Positions 43,536-53,256 of a DNA stretch of 64,000 nt are shown here, piece by piece. The stretch is from an uncultured Bradyrhizobium sp. (lineage in GTDB: Bacteria; Pseudomonadota; Alphaproteobacteria; Rhizobiales; Xanthobacteraceae): the NCBI RefSeq assembly GCF_936943645.1, contig NZ_CAKZJO010000052.1, forward strand, positions 124,001 to 188,000, given 5' to 3'. Under the pieces are notes generated by a model that saw only the letters and a program-made list of their open reading frames with translations, ran no database searches and was not told the origin of the DNA. How positions within the stretch are numbered: position 1 is the first letter of the stretch; the number at the start of each line of letters is the position of its first letter. Both the position numbers and the translations under genes were made by a program.

Positions 43536-44237
43536 ATGCCCGACAGCGCCATTCGTCCCCGCAAGGAATTCGGCAAGACCATCGCCGCCGACATCACGCA
43601 TCGGCTGCGCGAGGAGATCATTGCCTGCGCGCTTGCGCCGGGCGAGCCGCTGCGCTTCGACGTGCTGCGCGAACGGTTCGGGGCGAGCTTCACGACGCTG
43701 CGCGAGGCGCTGACAGCACTGGCTGCGGAGGGTCTCGTCGACGCGCAGGAGCAGCGCGGCTTCCGCGTCGCGCCGGTCAGCCGCCAGGATCTGATGGAGA
43801 TCACCGATGCGCGCGTGCTGGTCGAGGTGGAACTGATCCGCCGCTCGATCGCGCGGGGCGATGACGACTGGGAAATCGCGGTGATCTCCACACTGCATAG
43901 ATTGAAGCGAATCGAGCAGCGCGACCCCGAACATCCCTTGCGCGATCCCGAGTGGAAGATCGCCCATCGCCAGTTCCACGAGGCGCTGGTGTCGGCGTGC
44001 GGCTCGGCGACGCTGCTCGCCATCCGCGCCGAGCTGTTTGACCGCGCCGAGCGCTACCGGCACCTGTCGGCGAATTTCCGGCCGCGCCCGCGCGACAAGG
44101 CGGGCGAGCACCAGGCCATCATGCAGGCCGCCATCTCGCGCAATGCCGACCTCGCCGTGCAGCTGATCGAGACGCACATCCGCTCCACCGCCGACAACGT
44201 CGCGACCTACGCCGCCCACCTGCTCGACACCGAATAG
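43536..44237 (+). CDS. GntR-family regulator, FadR subfamily with FCD domain
   Basis: 233 residues. The winged helix (ITHRLREEIIACALAPGEPL, TTLREALTALAAEGLV) is N-terminal. The all-helical FCD ligand domain holds the conserved metal/ligand residues Asp in DARVLVEVELI, and His in IAHRQFHEAL, GEHQAIM and IETHIR. It is divergent from the quinone-oxidoreductase operon and 94 bp before the FAH gene. The identical palindromes on both sides indicate it represses both operons until a pathway acid binds. Confidence 0.9.
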   Translation: MPDSAIRPRKEFGKTIAADITHRLREEIIACALAPGEPLRFDVLRERFGASFTTLREALTALAAEGLVDAQEQRGFRVAPVSRQDLMEITDARVLVEVELIRRSIARGDDDWEIAVISTLHRLKRIEQRDPEHPLRDPEWKIAHRQFHEALVSACGSATLLAIRAELFDRAERYRHLSANFRPRPRDKAGEHQAIMQAAISRNADLAVQLIETHIRSTADNVATYAAHLLDTE

Positions 44238-44278
44238 GCCCGACGCATTTTTGCGGCGGCGGGGTTGCGTCGCGCGCT

Positions 44279-44290
44279 ATTTTCGAAAAT
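44279..44290. promoter_or_regulatory. GntR operator candidate, site B
   Basis: ATTTTCGAAAAT, identical to site A, 42 bp before the FAH-family start. A second block TCGAAAATCGAAA lies about 12 bases further downstream, so several dimers may bind. Confidence 0.7.
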
Positions 44291-44331
44291 AATATATAAC
44301 ATCGAAAATCGAAACCTTCGGGGGCGAAACC

Positions 44332-45195
44332 ATGAAGCTGCTGTCGTTCTTGGACGGAAATCGGGAAAGCTGGGGCGCCGTTGTCGAAAACGGCGTGGTG
44401 GATCTCGGCCGCGCCCTGCCCCGATATCCCACGCTCGCGGACTTCCTCGGCAGCGATGACTACGCGAGGCGCGAGGCGCTCGTTGCGGGGCACAAGCCCA
44501 CGCTGGCACTCGGCGACATCAAATATCTGCCGGTGATCCCGCGCCCCGAGAAGATCGTCTGCGCCGTGCGCAACTATCTCGACCACCACAACGAAGCCGT
44601 GGCGTTCGGCATGAAGCGCGAGATCACTGAGTTTCCGCCGATCTTCCTGCGGGTCTGGCGCTCGCAGGTTGCGCACAGCGCGCCGGTGATCCGGCCGAAA
44701 GTCTCGGACAATTTCGACTGGGAGGGCGAGCTCGCCGTCGTCATCGGCAAGGGCGGCCGCCACATCAGCCAGGCCGACGCCTGGACTCACGTTGCGGGCT
44801 ATTCGATCTACAACGACGTCAGCGTGCGCGACTGGCAGCGCCACGCCCAGCAGATCGCCTCGGGCAAGAACTTCGTCGGCACCGGTCCATTCGGGCCGTG
44901 GCTGGTCACGCCCGACGAGGTTGGGGATCCCACCAAGCTGAAGCTCGAGACGCGCGTCAACGGCGCGACCGTGCAGTCCTCCGACACCTCGATGCTGATC
45001 TTCTCGATCCCGCGGCTGATCGAATATTGCTCGACCATCTTCGACCTCGTGCCCGGCGACGTCATCGCGACAGGCACGCCGGCCGGCGTCGGCTTCACCC
45101 GCAAGCCGCCGATGTTCCTTAAAGCCGGCGACGTGGTCGAGGTCGAGATCGAGAATATCGGCGTGCTCCGCAATCCCGTCGTCGACGAGGCGTAA
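44332..45195 (+). CDS. Fumarylacetoacetate hydrolase-family protein
   Basis: 287 residues. The catalytic/metal part is complete: KIVCAVRNYLDHHNE, the DWEGELAVVIGKG strand with two acidic metal ligands, and YSIYNDVSVRDWQ with the Asp. GTGPFGPW and VIATGTPAGVGF form the rest of the FAH core. FAH-fold enzymes hydrolyse, decarboxylate or hydrate oxo-acids late in aromatic degradation. With the extradiol-dioxygenase-like gene under the same GntR control, it probably acts on the ring-cleavage product or a derived oxo-acid. Confidence 0.9.
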   Translation: MKLLSFLDGNRESWGAVVENGVVDLGRALPRYPTLADFLGSDDYARREALVAGHKPTLALGDIKYLPVIPRPEKIVCAVRNYLDHHNEAVAFGMKREITEFPPIFLRVWRSQVAHSAPVIRPKVSDNFDWEGELAVVIGKGGRHISQADAWTHVAGYSIYNDVSVRDWQRHAQQIASGKNFVGTGPFGPWLVTPDEVGDPTKLKLETRVNGATVQSSDTSMLIFSIPRLIEYCSTIFDLVPGDVIATGTPAGVGFTRKPPMFLKAGDVVEVEIENIGVLRNPVVDEA

Positions 45196-45203
45196 GGCCA
45201 CTC

Positions 45204-45782
45204 ATGTCCTACGATATTCGTAAGACCGCGCTCGGCGTCGAGACCGTCTGGCACGAGCGCGGCCCGCGGCTGGAGACGCCGCTGCTGGTCGGCACCGCCA
45301 TCGCGGTGATCCGCAATCCCTTCGCCGGTCGCTACGAGCCCGACCTGATGCCGTTCCAGGCGTCGTTGCGCGAGCTCGGGCGTGAGCTTGCGAGCGGTCT
45401 GATCGCGCAGCTCGGCGGCGCCGGGCGCATCGAAGCCTATGGCAAGGGCATCATCGTCGGCGAGGACGGCGAGCTCGAACACGGCGCAGTCTGGCACGAA
45501 GCCGGCGGCCACGGCATGCGCGAGGTGCTGGGCCAGCCGAAGGCCATCGTGCCGGCGGCGAAGACGATCGGCGGCCCCGGCACGCGGCTCATGGTTCCAC
45601 TCGGTCATATTCACGCCGCCTATGTCCGCAGCCATTTCGGCACCGCGGACATGACGCTGTGGGACGCACCCCGGCGCGACGAGATCGCATTCGGCCTCGT
45701 GATGGCAACCGGCGGCCGCCCCCACGCACGCATCGGCGGCCTGAAGGCGTCGGAGATCTCCGTGCATGACGGGCAGCGGTGA
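45204..45782 (+). CDS. Amino-acid-synthesis family protein (DUF1185-like)
   Basis: 192 residues beginning eight bases after the FAH stop, so co-transcribed. It matches the 'amino acid synthesis' family: residues IAVIRNPFAGRYEPDLMPFQ, GEDGELEHGAVWHEAGGH and a central KTIGGPG. The biochemical role of the family is not known; members are often found in carboxylate-catabolism clusters like this one. It has no signal peptide. Confidence 0.8.
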   Translation: MSYDIRKTALGVETVWHERGPRLETPLLVGTAIAVIRNPFAGRYEPDLMPFQASLRELGRELASGLIAQLGGAGRIEAYGKGIIVGEDGELEHGAVWHEAGGHGMREVLGQPKAIVPAAKTIGGPGTRLMVPLGHIHAAYVRSHFGTADMTLWDAPRRDEIAFGLVMATGGRPHARIGGLKASEISVHDGQR

Positions 45783-45791
45783 CGGGGCGCC

Positions 45792-46619
45792 TCAATGCCC
45801 CCCACACCGGCAGCGCTCGTAGTCGTGGGGATCGTGGCTGTTGACGATCCTCACGCGATCGCCGTGATCGCGCTTCAGCGCGCGCAGCCGTTCCTGGTTG
45901 GCGATCCGCATGCCGCGGTCCATGTCGCCGCGGCGCTGGAAGTAGCCGAGCATCAGCGGCACGCGCGGCGATGCGTCGAGCTGGGCGTGGTGGAAGTAAC
46001 TGTCGCCGGCGTGCAGCAGCCAGCCGTCGCCTGATCGCACGGCGATGCCGCAATGGCCGAGCGTGTGGCCGGCAAGCGGGATCATCAGGATGTCGGCCTC
46101 CTTGTCGCCGAGCGCGCGCACGCCCTTGAAGCCGAACCAGTCCTCGCCGGCTTCACCATAGAATGACCAATGCGGGCCGTGGCTCCACTGTCCCGTGACG
46201 TAGCGCCCTTCGGGCGGCGCCGGCTTGCGCAGCACCGCCATGTCGTATTCGGCGCGGTGGACGTGGATCGCGGCGTTGGGAAAGTCGGGCACGCCGCCGG
46301 CGTGATCGCGGTCGAGATGTGTCAGCAGCACGTGGCGCACGTCCTTCGGTGAGTAGCCGAGTGCCTTCACCTGCTCGGCCGCCGTCTCCGCAGGATCGAG
46401 CCTCGGCGCGGTCTGCCGGACCCAGCGTCGCCCCAGCCGCGCGGGCGCTGCGATGTCGTCGAGACCGATGCCGGTGTCGACCAGAGCGAGCCCGTCATTG
46501 GTCTCGATCAGCAGGCAGTGGCAGACCAGGCGGGCGCGCCGGAACAGGCTGCCGCTACCGTTCACCAGGCGGCGGCCGATCGGGCACATCGTGCCGGTGT
46601 TGAGATGGTGGATTTTCAT
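45792..46619 (-). CDS. Metallo-beta-lactamase-fold hydrolase (N-acyl-homoserine-lactonase-like)
   Basis: 275 residues. Metal-binding motif THLDRDHAGG (HxxxDH type) plus later His in PLAGHTLGHC and LHAGDSYFH, and a terminal His in NSHDPHD. This arrangement is that of AHL lactonases and related lactonases/hydrolases. The C-terminus ends in a Cys-rich CRCGGH. It could hydrolyse lactones made in the neighbouring pathway or quench signals; the substrate is not defined. It is divergent from the LysR gene, with which it probably forms a regulatory pair. Confidence 0.82.
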   Translation of the reverse strand: MKIHHLNTGTMCPIGRRLVNGSGSLFRRARLVCHCLLIETNDGLALVDTGIGLDDIAAPARLGRRWVRQTAPRLDPAETAAEQVKALGYSPKDVRHVLLTHLDRDHAGGVPDFPNAAIHVHRAEYDMAVLRKPAPPEGRYVTGQWSHGPHWSFYGEAGEDWFGFKGVRALGDKEADILMIPLAGHTLGHCGIAVRSGDGWLLHAGDSYFHHAQLDASPRVPLMLGYFQRRGDMDRGMRIANQERLRALKRDHGDRVRIVNSHDPHDYERCRCGGH

Positions 46620-46659
46620 CGCGTGTCCTGCCGGTTCATGAGCAGGACGTTCTTGTCAT

Positions 46660-46674
46660 CCTATGATCCATAGG
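46660..46674. promoter_or_regulatory. LysR-type operator candidate
   Basis: CCTATG, ATC, CATAGG: a perfect palindrome in the 94-bp gap between the divergent MBL and lysR genes. A half copy, CCTATGGAT, overlaps the lysR start codon at 46714. Confidence 0.6.
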
Positions 46675-46713
46675 TAAAATATTGAGTATTGATGTTATCT
46701 CTAGGCTGTACCT

Positions 46714-47589
46714 ATGGATATCCGCGAGCTTCGCTACTTCGCCGCCGTCTACCGCGAACGCAACCTGACCGCGGCCGCGCGGGCCTGCTTCGTGTCGCAG
46801 CCCTCGATCTCGACCGCGATCACCAACCTGGAGGCCGAGCTCGGCACCACGCTGTTCGTCCGGCACAGGAAGGGTGTCGCGCCGACCGCCTCGGCCGAGC
46901 AATTTCACGCCCTCGCCCGCCGCATCATCGACGAGACCGATGCCGCGCGCAGCCTGTTCAGGAAGCCGAGCACGAAGACGCATGTCACGCTCGGGCTGAT
47001 GCGCACGCTCGACGTGCCCCGGACCATCGCGCTGCTGAAGCCGCTGACGGCACGCAGCGACGTTTCGCTCCGGCTCGTCGGCAGCGAGGAGCCCGCCGAT
47101 GCGCGCATCATCTCCCGGAGCATGCTGCGCAAGGACGAGCAGTTCGTCGCGCTATGGAGCGAGCGCTATGTCGCCGCCCTGCCGCCGTCGCATCCGCTGA
47201 CGCTGAAGGACAAGCTTCGCACCGCCGATCTCGCCGGCGCGCCGCTGATCGACCGCTGCCATTGCGAGCAGAGCGCGTTCTTCGGCCCCGGCGCCCAGCG
47301 GCGCCAGACCGCGGCGATCGCGCAATCGGAAGATTGGGCGATTGCACTGGTCGCCGCAGGCGTCGGAATCGCCATCGTCCCCGAGGGCGTGGCGCGCGGC
47401 AACCCCGATGTCGCCGTGCGCGAGATCGAGGTCAAGGTGAAGCGCGAGGTCGGCCTTGCCTATCGCGCGTCAGTGCCGCTCGCGGATGCGTTGAAGGATT
47501 TTGTCGGAAAGCTGCAGAAGCAGCGGCGCAGGCCCGATCGGAGCGGACGACGGCCCGGCCCGCGCAAAAAGCTCAGCCCTTCGAGATGA
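46714..47589 (+). CDS. LysR-family transcriptional regulator
   Basis: 291 residues. Winged helix at the N-terminus: LRYFAAVYRERNLTAAARAC, VSQPSISTAITNLEAELGTT. The rest is the periplasmic-binding-like co-inducer domain. Divergent from the MBL-fold gene with a shared palindrome between them, so it probably controls it. Its 3' end overlaps the convergent lipoprotein gene by 17 bp. Confidence 0.9.
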   Translation: MDIRELRYFAAVYRERNLTAAARACFVSQPSISTAITNLEAELGTTLFVRHRKGVAPTASAEQFHALARRIIDETDAARSLFRKPSTKTHVTLGLMRTLDVPRTIALLKPLTARSDVSLRLVGSEEPADARIISRSMLRKDEQFVALWSERYVAALPPSHPLTLKDKLRTADLAGAPLIDRCHCEQSAFFGPGAQRRQTAAIAQSEDWAIALVAAGVGIAIVPEGVARGNPDVAVREIEVKVKREVGLAYRASVPLADALKDFVGKLQKQRRRPDRSGRRPGPRKKLSPSR

Positions 47590-48334
47590 CCGCGCGGCCG
47601 TAAGGCGGCTGCGCCTGGACCGGCGGATTGGCGGTCTGGGCGGCGAGCTCGCCGATCAGGCGGTCGGCGTCGGCGGCCATGCCGTCGGGCGCCTGGATCA
47701 CCAGGCGCTCCAGGGCCCAGCGATAGGACGAGACGCGCTGCTCCAGGCACTGCTGCACCCATTGCACGATCAGCGAGTTCTCCTGCATGCGCGCGACGGC
47801 ATCGTCCTTCTCCCTCGGCGAGAGCGCGGAGACGCGCGCCATGCTGGCGTCGCGCTTCCTGTCGAGGTCGATGACGCGGATCGCGGAAGCGAAGAACGGC
47901 TCGAAGCGGGTGATGTCGTTGCGCACGTCTTCCATCAGCTGCGCATAGCGCGAGGAATGCGAGCGGTGCGGCTCGTCGATCAGCGTGCGGCCGTACATGG
48001 TGCGGTCGAACACGATCTTCTGCCGCCAGGGCGAGGGCATGGCCTTGTAGTCGCCGAACACGCTCTTCCAGGCGGGACGCGACAGCGGCGGCTCGATCAT
48101 GGGATAGGCGAGGTCGCGCAGCTGGCGTTCCTCGTCGGTCAGCTGGAATTGCGAAGGCTTCAGGCCGACGCTGCCGGTAACCTCGGTGCCGAGCCAGCGA
48201 TGCATGTCGTCGCTGCGCATGTCGGCGCGGGTGCGGCCGAAATCGCCACCGCTGCACGCGCCAAGGGTCGCAGCGAGCAGTGCGAGCACGACGGCCGATA
48301 GAACGGGCCGGATCTGGCGGATGGTGTCCGGCAT
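47573..48334 (-). CDS. Lipoprotein of unknown function
   Basis: 253 residues with a lipoprotein signal: ALLAATLGAC, modified Cys27. The mature part is hydrophilic and helical (LDRKRDASMARVSALSPREK). No enzyme motif is seen. It lies 16 bp after a small ORF on the same strand and is probably co-transcribed; similar pairs look like conserved rhizobial hypotheticals. Confidence 0.75.
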   Translation of the reverse strand: MPDTIRQIRPVLSAVVLALLAATLGACSGGDFGRTRADMRSDDMHRWLGTEVTGSVGLKPSQFQLTDEERQLRDLAYPMIEPPLSRPAWKSVFGDYKAMPSPWRQKIVFDRTMYGRTLIDEPHRSHSSRYAQLMEDVRNDITRFEPFFASAIRVIDLDRKRDASMARVSALSPREKDDAVARMQENSLIVQWVQQCLEQRVSSYRWALERLVIQAPDGMAADADRLIGELAAQTANPPVQAQPPYGRAVISKG

Positions 48335-48350
48335 TGCACGAAGCCGGATG

Positions 48351-48539
48351 TCAGCGACGGCGACGACGGCGCCCCGGCGCTGTGCCCTGCTCCGGTCCGC
48401 GATCGCCGCTGGTTTCGTCGCTCTCGCGCTCGATGCGGATCACCGGGAGGATCAGAATCGTTCCCATGTCCGCGCGCGGTGTGACGTCCTCCGACGAGCC
48501 TACCCGGCGACCGGCCGGAAATTCGATGATGGTCCCCAT
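48351..48539 (-). CDS. Small conserved-looking hypothetical protein
   Basis: 62 residues ending in a run of arginines (GRRRRRR). It contains MGTIIEFPAG at the start and MGTILILPV further on, a short internal duplication. It precedes the lipoprotein gene by 16 bp. Whether it is a real protein rests on that linkage and its typical spacing. Confidence 0.5.
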   Translation of the reverse strand: MGTIIEFPAGRRVGSSEDVTPRADMGTILILPVIRIERESDETSGDRGPEQGTAPGRRRRRR

Positions 48540-48606
48540 GTCAGCTCTCTCAATTGCCGCGCGATCAAATACGCTCCTGCAACATGGCGATCATTAAGAT
48601 CAGCTC

Positions 48607-48614
48607 ATGGTTAA
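48607..48614 (-). promoter_or_regulatory. CtrA half-site-like sequence
   Basis: ATGGTTAA, the reverse complement of the CtrA sequence TTAACCAT, 68 bp upstream of the small minus-strand ORF in the same gap as a full CtrA-type box. Confidence 0.35.
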
Positions 48615-48723
48615 CGGGGTGTAAACGTGCCCCTCGGACCGTAGCCGCACGGGCCGGCCCCGCCGTCCCGTTGCGGCACGAAAAGGCCTCAAATTTAAGG
48701 ATCCGCTTCACGCCTCGTTTTCC

Positions 48724-48738
48724 TTAACGAGCCTTTAA
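48724..48738. promoter_or_regulatory. CtrA-type box TTAA-N7-TTAA
   Basis: TTAA, seven bases, TTAA, ending 54 bases before the DUF2336 start. This matches the alphaproteobacterial CtrA consensus without mismatch. The expected chance frequency in GC-rich DNA is low. Confidence 0.55.
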
Positions 48739-48792
48739 AGGAACCTGCGCTAGGCTCGCCCCGAGTATCTTTTCCGAGTTGCGTACGCCTCC

Positions 48793-49767
48793 ATGACCAA
48801 GTCGCTGTTTCCCGGATTCGACGGGCTGATGAGCCTCTCCCGTCGCGAAGGCGTCGATGTTCGGCCGACGCTGCTGCGCGTGCTGACCGACCTCTATGTC
48901 CAGACGCGCGTCCACAGCGACGACGAACAGCGCCAGTTCATCGAGCTTGCGACGCGGCTGATCGACCAGGTCGACGATGCCACGCGCGCTTCCGTCAAGG
49001 CCAAGCTCGCGATCTATCCGCAAACGCCCGTTCCGGTGCTGCAGAAGCTCGGGCTGGTCGCCGCCCAGGAAGGCCGCAGGATTCCGCTCGCGCGCGAGAT
49101 CCCGGTGCCCGCCCCTGCCCCTGCGCCGGTCCGCGCGCCGACCGAGGCCGAGCAGCGCATGGCCGCCAACATGGCGATGCAGCCGAAGGACGCCGCCGAG
49201 ATCCACGACATGTTCTTCCGCGCCGGTCCTTCCGAGCGCGCGCTGATCCTGCACAATCTGGCGCAAACCCCGCTGAAGGCCGCGCCGCGCATTCCGACCG
49301 TGCGTGCCAAGCGCGCGATCCAGATCCTGGAGATGGCGGCGATCGCGGGCGACGTCGAGAACTTCGCCCTCGAGCTCGGCGACAGCCTGATTCTGCCATC
49401 GCGCGTTGCAGCCCAGATCGTCGACGATCCCGGCGGCGAAGCGCTCGCCGTCGCCGCGCGCGCGCTCGACATGCCGAGCCCGAACTTCCAGCGCATTTTG
49501 CTGTTCTTCAAACCGGCGATCGGCACCTCCGTGAACGAGGTGTACCGGCTGTCGCGGCTCTACGACCGTCTCAGCGACCGCTCGGCGCTGGTGTTGCTGG
49601 CCGCCTGGCGCGGCTCGACGCTCGCCGTCACCCGCGCCAAGTACCAGTCGGCACTGCACGACGGCGAACGCCAGCGCGCCCGCGCCGGCGCGAGCCAGAC
49701 GCGGCCGGGCGTACAGCCCGGCGCGATGCCGCGCCGCACCGGCACCGACGGATCGTCGGAGCGGTAG
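48793..49767 (+). CDS. DUF2336-domain protein
   Basis: 324 residues, helical, without signal peptide or membrane segments. The central part (AEIHDMFFRAGPSERALILH) and conserved features match DUF2336, a family of unknown function common in Alphaproteobacteria, some members of which are linked to cell-cycle or motility control. A CtrA-type box in its promoter supports a cell-cycle link. It is followed by an intergenic repeat. Confidence 0.78.
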   Translation: MTKSLFPGFDGLMSLSRREGVDVRPTLLRVLTDLYVQTRVHSDDEQRQFIELATRLIDQVDDATRASVKAKLAIYPQTPVPVLQKLGLVAAQEGRRIPLAREIPVPAPAPAPVRAPTEAEQRMAANMAMQPKDAAEIHDMFFRAGPSERALILHNLAQTPLKAAPRIPTVRAKRAIQILEMAAIAGDVENFALELGDSLILPSRVAAQIVDDPGGEALAVAARALDMPSPNFQRILLFFKPAIGTSVNEVYRLSRLYDRLSDRSALVLLAAWRGSTLAVTRAKYQSALHDGERQRARAGASQTRPGVQPGAMPRRTGTDGSSER

Positions 49768-49792
49768 CGCCAGCCCTGGGGCAGCTTCCGCT

Positions 49793-49926
49793 CGTGCCCC
49801 GGACGCAGCGCAGCACATAGTGATGCGCTGCTGAGCCGGCGCCCATCTCACCGCATCCGTTCATGCCGCTTTCTGGGTCCCGGCTCTGCGCGGCAACGCT
49901 GACGCCTCGCCGCTTGTCCGGGACAC
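49793..49926. repeat. Intergenic palindromic repeat (TGCCCCGGACGC...GTCCGGGACAC type)
   Basis: Inverted ends around a partly palindromic core containing GGGTCCCGGCTCTGCGC. Lies between the convergent DUF2336 and DUF1491 genes. It resembles short repeats scattered in Bradyrhizobium-type genomes. Confidence 0.6.
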
Positions 49927-49939
49927 AGCGAGGCAGCAA

Positions 49940-50284
49940 CTACGTCTTCGCCAATTCCAGGAAATGCCGCCCGGCGCGGTCCTCGGTCTCGACGATCCAG
50001 GCGTCCGGATCGAAGCGGATCTCCTTGGTCAGCCGTTCCTCAACGGTGTGCTCCGGCAAGGGTTGCGGCGCGACCGGCACGAAGAAGCGATCGACGGGCC
50101 GGCCGTCGTCGTAGGAGGTCTGCGGCGCCGGCGCGTAGAGCATGGCCTGACCGTCGAGCAGCGAGACCTTCACGAAGACCGCCCCCGCCTCCTCGGCGCC
50201 ACGACGGCGCACCGCGCCGAACACGCCTTCGGCCTGGCAGCGGCGCAGATAGGCCGCGACCCATATGTTGGATTTCAAACGCAT
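49940..50284 (-). CDS. DUF1491-family protein
   Basis: 114 residues starting MRLKSNIWVAAYLRRCQAEG, the N-terminal signature of DUF1491, with GAEEAGAVFVKVSLLDG following. The family is small, alphaproteobacterial, of unknown function and often near peptidoglycan/cell-division genes. Here it is in line with a small membrane protein and a peptidoglycan-binding protein. Confidence 0.85.
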   Translation of the reverse strand: MRLKSNIWVAAYLRRCQAEGVFGAVRRRGAEEAGAVFVKVSLLDGQAMLYAPAPQTSYDDGRPVDRFFVPVAPQPLPEHTVEERLTKEIRFDPDAWIVETEDRAGRHFLELAKT

Positions 50285-50337
50285 GAGTCGGACGATAGGC
50301 CAGCGTGGCGCGCGCCGCCAGTCTCAGCTCGTACCCG

Positions 50338-50547
50338 TCAGACGTTGCGCAGGCCCTGCCCTCCGCGGATCTGGCGTGCGACGAGGTATGACAGCGGAAT
50401 CGCGAGCGCAAATCCCACAGCCACGGCGTAAGGGATGTTCCTGATGGCGTCGGCGGCGAAACTCGGCACCATCAGCACGACGATCAAACTGACGCCTGCC
50501 AGCACTGTACCCAGCATGATCCAGACCAGGACCGAGACCTTGAACAT
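50338..50547 (-). CDS. Small two-helix membrane protein behind a FixK2-like box
   Basis: 69 residues from ATG 50547, with AGAGGG upstream. Two hydrophobic helices (VLVWIMLGTVLAGVSLIVVL and IPYAVAVGFALAIPLSYLVA) span most of the protein. No family recognised. The FixK2-type box 61 bp upstream suggests expression under low oxygen. Confidence 0.65.
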   Translation of the reverse strand: MFKVSVLVWIMLGTVLAGVSLIVVLMVPSFAADAIRNIPYAVAVGFALAIPLSYLVARQIRGGQGLRNV

Positions 50548-50607
50548 GACACCCTCTCTTCTTCGTTGAAGATGGGCGATCATGATCCCCGAAGCTGGCG
50601 GCCGTCA

Positions 50608-50621
50608 TTGATCCCGAGCAA
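50608..50621 (-). promoter_or_regulatory. FixK2/FNR-type box upstream of the small membrane protein
   Basis: TTGATCCCGAGCAA, matching the FixK2 consensus TTG(A/C)-N6-(T/G)CAA. A CATGAT -10 (50579-50584, minus strand) puts the predicted start 42.5 bases from the centre. Confidence 0.45.
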
Positions 50622-50702
50622 ATCGCGCCTGCGGGACGCGGCCTGATCTGCCGGCGCGAGAGCCTGAAGATTGATCCGCCTCAATGACAGCGGACGGCGC
50701 GG

Positions 50703-51399
50703 CTATTCGACGGGATGGCCGATCGCAGCGCCGAGCTCGCGCAGCAGTCGGTCGGACAGCTGACCCGTGACCTGCATCTTGTGCTCGCGCTCGAACTTCT
50801 GGATCGCGGACTGGGTTTCGCCGCTCATCGTGCCCGTGATCTTCAGATTGCCGTAGCCATATTCGGACAGCGCACGCTGCACGCCGGCGATGCGCCGTGC
50901 GGCGGGGCTCTGCGGTAGGGGAATCGGGGCCGGCGGGCGCATGGCGGATTGCGGCGTCGAGGTCGTCGCCTTGACCAGATTGGTCATGGGATCGTTGGCG
51001 CGCGTCGATGCGGTCGCCTCGACCGGTTTCTCCACGGGCTTCTCGGCCGCTCGTTCAGCAGGTTTGGGCTCGGCGCGGAACTCGGTCGCGCGCGGCTCGA
51101 GCGGCGAGGTGTCGGCGCCGACGGGGCGCGGACGCGGGAGAGGATTGGGCAGCGACACGGACGACGGCGCGGGAAGATTGATCACGGTGCCGAACATCGG
51201 CGCCGGATGCCGCCCGGTCTGCAGGAACAGCGCGTTGGCGACGATCGCACCGATCGCGGCGACGGCGACGAGGCCGGCCAGCGTATCCTTGGGGCTGTGC
51301 AGCAGCACGCGCATCACGAGGTTGCGCTCGGTCTCGACATCGACAACCGCGGCCTTGGCACCACGGCGGCGCGGAGCGGCTCCGTCCTTGTTCGACTTC

Positions 51400-51407
<8 letters not shown>
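50703..51407 (-). CDS. Membrane-anchored peptidoglycan-binding-domain protein
   Basis: 234 residues. A basic cytoplasmic N-terminus is followed by one membrane helix (LAGLVAVAAIGAIVANALFL). A long Pro/Ala/Glu-rich linker leads to a C-terminal PG_binding_1 domain (VQRALSEYGYGNLKITGTMS, IQKFEREHKMQVTGQLS). It should reach from the inner membrane to peptidoglycan. It overlaps the kinase gene stop by eight bases, so the kinase and this protein are co-expressed. Confidence 0.85.

Positions 51408-53256
<1,849 letters not shown>

Noticed and set aside
47573..47589. 17-bp overlap of the lysR and lipoprotein genes as evidence of misannotation
   Set aside because: Convergent genes often overlap slightly; both proteins are complete in their own frame.
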